From: Bacillota bacterium
GTDB lineage: Bacteria > Bacillota > Clostridia > Clostridiales > Clostridiaceae
Length of the DNA stretch: 23,455 nucleotides
Reading direction: 5' to 3'
Assembly: GCA_021779235.1 (NCBI GenBank)
Contig: JAJYBA010000005.1
Location: 1 to 23,455, forward strand
Shown here: positions 23,134 through 23,455 of the stretch, one piece after another
Numbering within the stretch: the stretch's first letter is position 1
Layout: each line of letters begins with the position of its first letter
Made by a program: the position numbers and the translations under genes
Notes under the pieces: generated by a model
Told to the model about the DNA's origin: nothing
Seen by the model: only the letters and a program-made list of their open reading frames with translations
Databases searched by the model: none

Positions 23134-23455
23134 TTAAATCATACTGCTTGGATTAATATCTATACTAACTCGTATACTAGTATAAACACTTTTAACTGAT
23201 TCATAAACTAAATTCTTTATTTCTTCAGCAATGATTCCTTCAATATTACCTTTAATTATGATTTGCCATCTATAAAAATTTTTAATTTTAGAAATTCCAC
23301 AAGGGCACGGTCCTAATAATGTAATTTTATCATTATATTGAATCTTGTATTTTAAATTTACACCAACATTTTGTATATTTTTTATTAACAAATTTTCATC
23401 TTCAGAACTCATAGTTATTACTAGTATACTTGTGAAAGGTGGATAGTCCATAGCT
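23134..23455 (-). CDS. priA: Primosomal protein N' (PriA helicase), C-terminal end
   Basis: Only the last 107 codons are present; the gene enters from the right edge, and the codons before MDYPPF continue the frame beyond the window. PriA restarts collapsed replication forks. The segment shows the C-terminal PriA landmarks: MDYPPFTSI, then LLGPCPCGISKIKNFYRWQI, then SIDINPSSM at the end. The position upstream of def-fmt matches the conserved Firmicutes order. The helicase and zinc-binding parts lie outside the window, so their integrity cannot be judged. Confidence 0.95.
   Translation of the reverse strand, partial: AMDYPPFTSILVITMSSEDENLLIKNIQNVGVNLKYKIQYNDKITLLGPCPCGISKIKNFYRWQIIIKGNIEGIIAEEIKNLVYESVKSVYTSIRVSIDINPSSMI

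Noticed and set aside
1..23455. Mobile elements, CRISPR arrays, toxin-antitoxin or phage-defence genes, tRNA or rRNA genes
   Set aside because: Nothing in either strand resembles them; almost every base is assigned to conserved housekeeping genes or short spacers.

Overview
The window is a low-GC, densely packed housekeeping region from a Gram-positive, endospore-forming anaerobe, most likely Clostridium in the strict sense or a close relative. The evidence is the strong AT bias, nearly ideal AGGAGG-type ribosome binding sites, frequent TTG/GTG starts, the fermentative pta-ackA pair, sporulation genes (spoVM, ylbJ), and the Firmicutes gene order priA-def-fmt-rsmB-rlmN-prpC-prkC-rsgA-rpe-thiN-spoVM-rpmB-yloU-yloV-recG. 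I see no mobile element, CRISPR array, rRNA or tRNA, and no sign of recent gene transfer.

Layout from the right end, where most genes lie on the minus strand. A long minus-strand run holds priA (C-terminal end only), def, fmt, a YugP-type zinc protease, rsmB, rlmN, a PP2C phosphatase, the PASTA kinase prkC, rsgA, rpe and thiN. It closes at a long hairpin terminator (13523-13567). Next come two small minus-strand genes that are easily missed: a 56-residue two-helix membrane protein with a His-rich tail (13282-13452) and spoVM (22 codons, 13072-13140). They face rpmB (plus strand) across a hairpin that looks bidirectional.

Divergent from rpmB runs asp23/yloU-fakA, then a terminator, then recG, rsmD, coaD and a coiled-coil protein of unknown function. 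That gene overlaps the 3' end of the convergent plus-strand gene ylbJ. tmcAL (plus) lies upstream of ylbJ and is divergent from pta-ackA (minus). After ackA, a good sigma-A-type promoter and a structured leader precede DUF177 (ylbN)-rpmF. A terminator follows, then the first 149 codons of plsX, which runs off the left edge.

The genes serve protein maturation (def, fmt), rRNA and tRNA modification (rsmB, rsmD, rlmN, tmcAL), ribosome assembly (rsgA, rpmB, rpmF, DUF177), replication restart and recombination (priA, recG), Ser/Thr phospho-signalling (prkC, prpC), cofactor synthesis (coaD, thiN), phospholipid precursor supply (fakA, plsX), acetate and ATP production (pta, ackA) and spore formation (spoVM, ylbJ). 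From what I recall of Bacillus subtilis, two separate clusters there (priA...recG-fapR-plsX and ylbH/rsmD...rpmF) are joined here between recG and plsX, with pta-ackA inserted and fapR absent.

The region is mostly ordinary. The points most worth checking are the two small genes between thiN and rpmB with their sporulation-type promoter, the structured leader of DUF177-rpmF, and the terminators whose stems contain stop codons.
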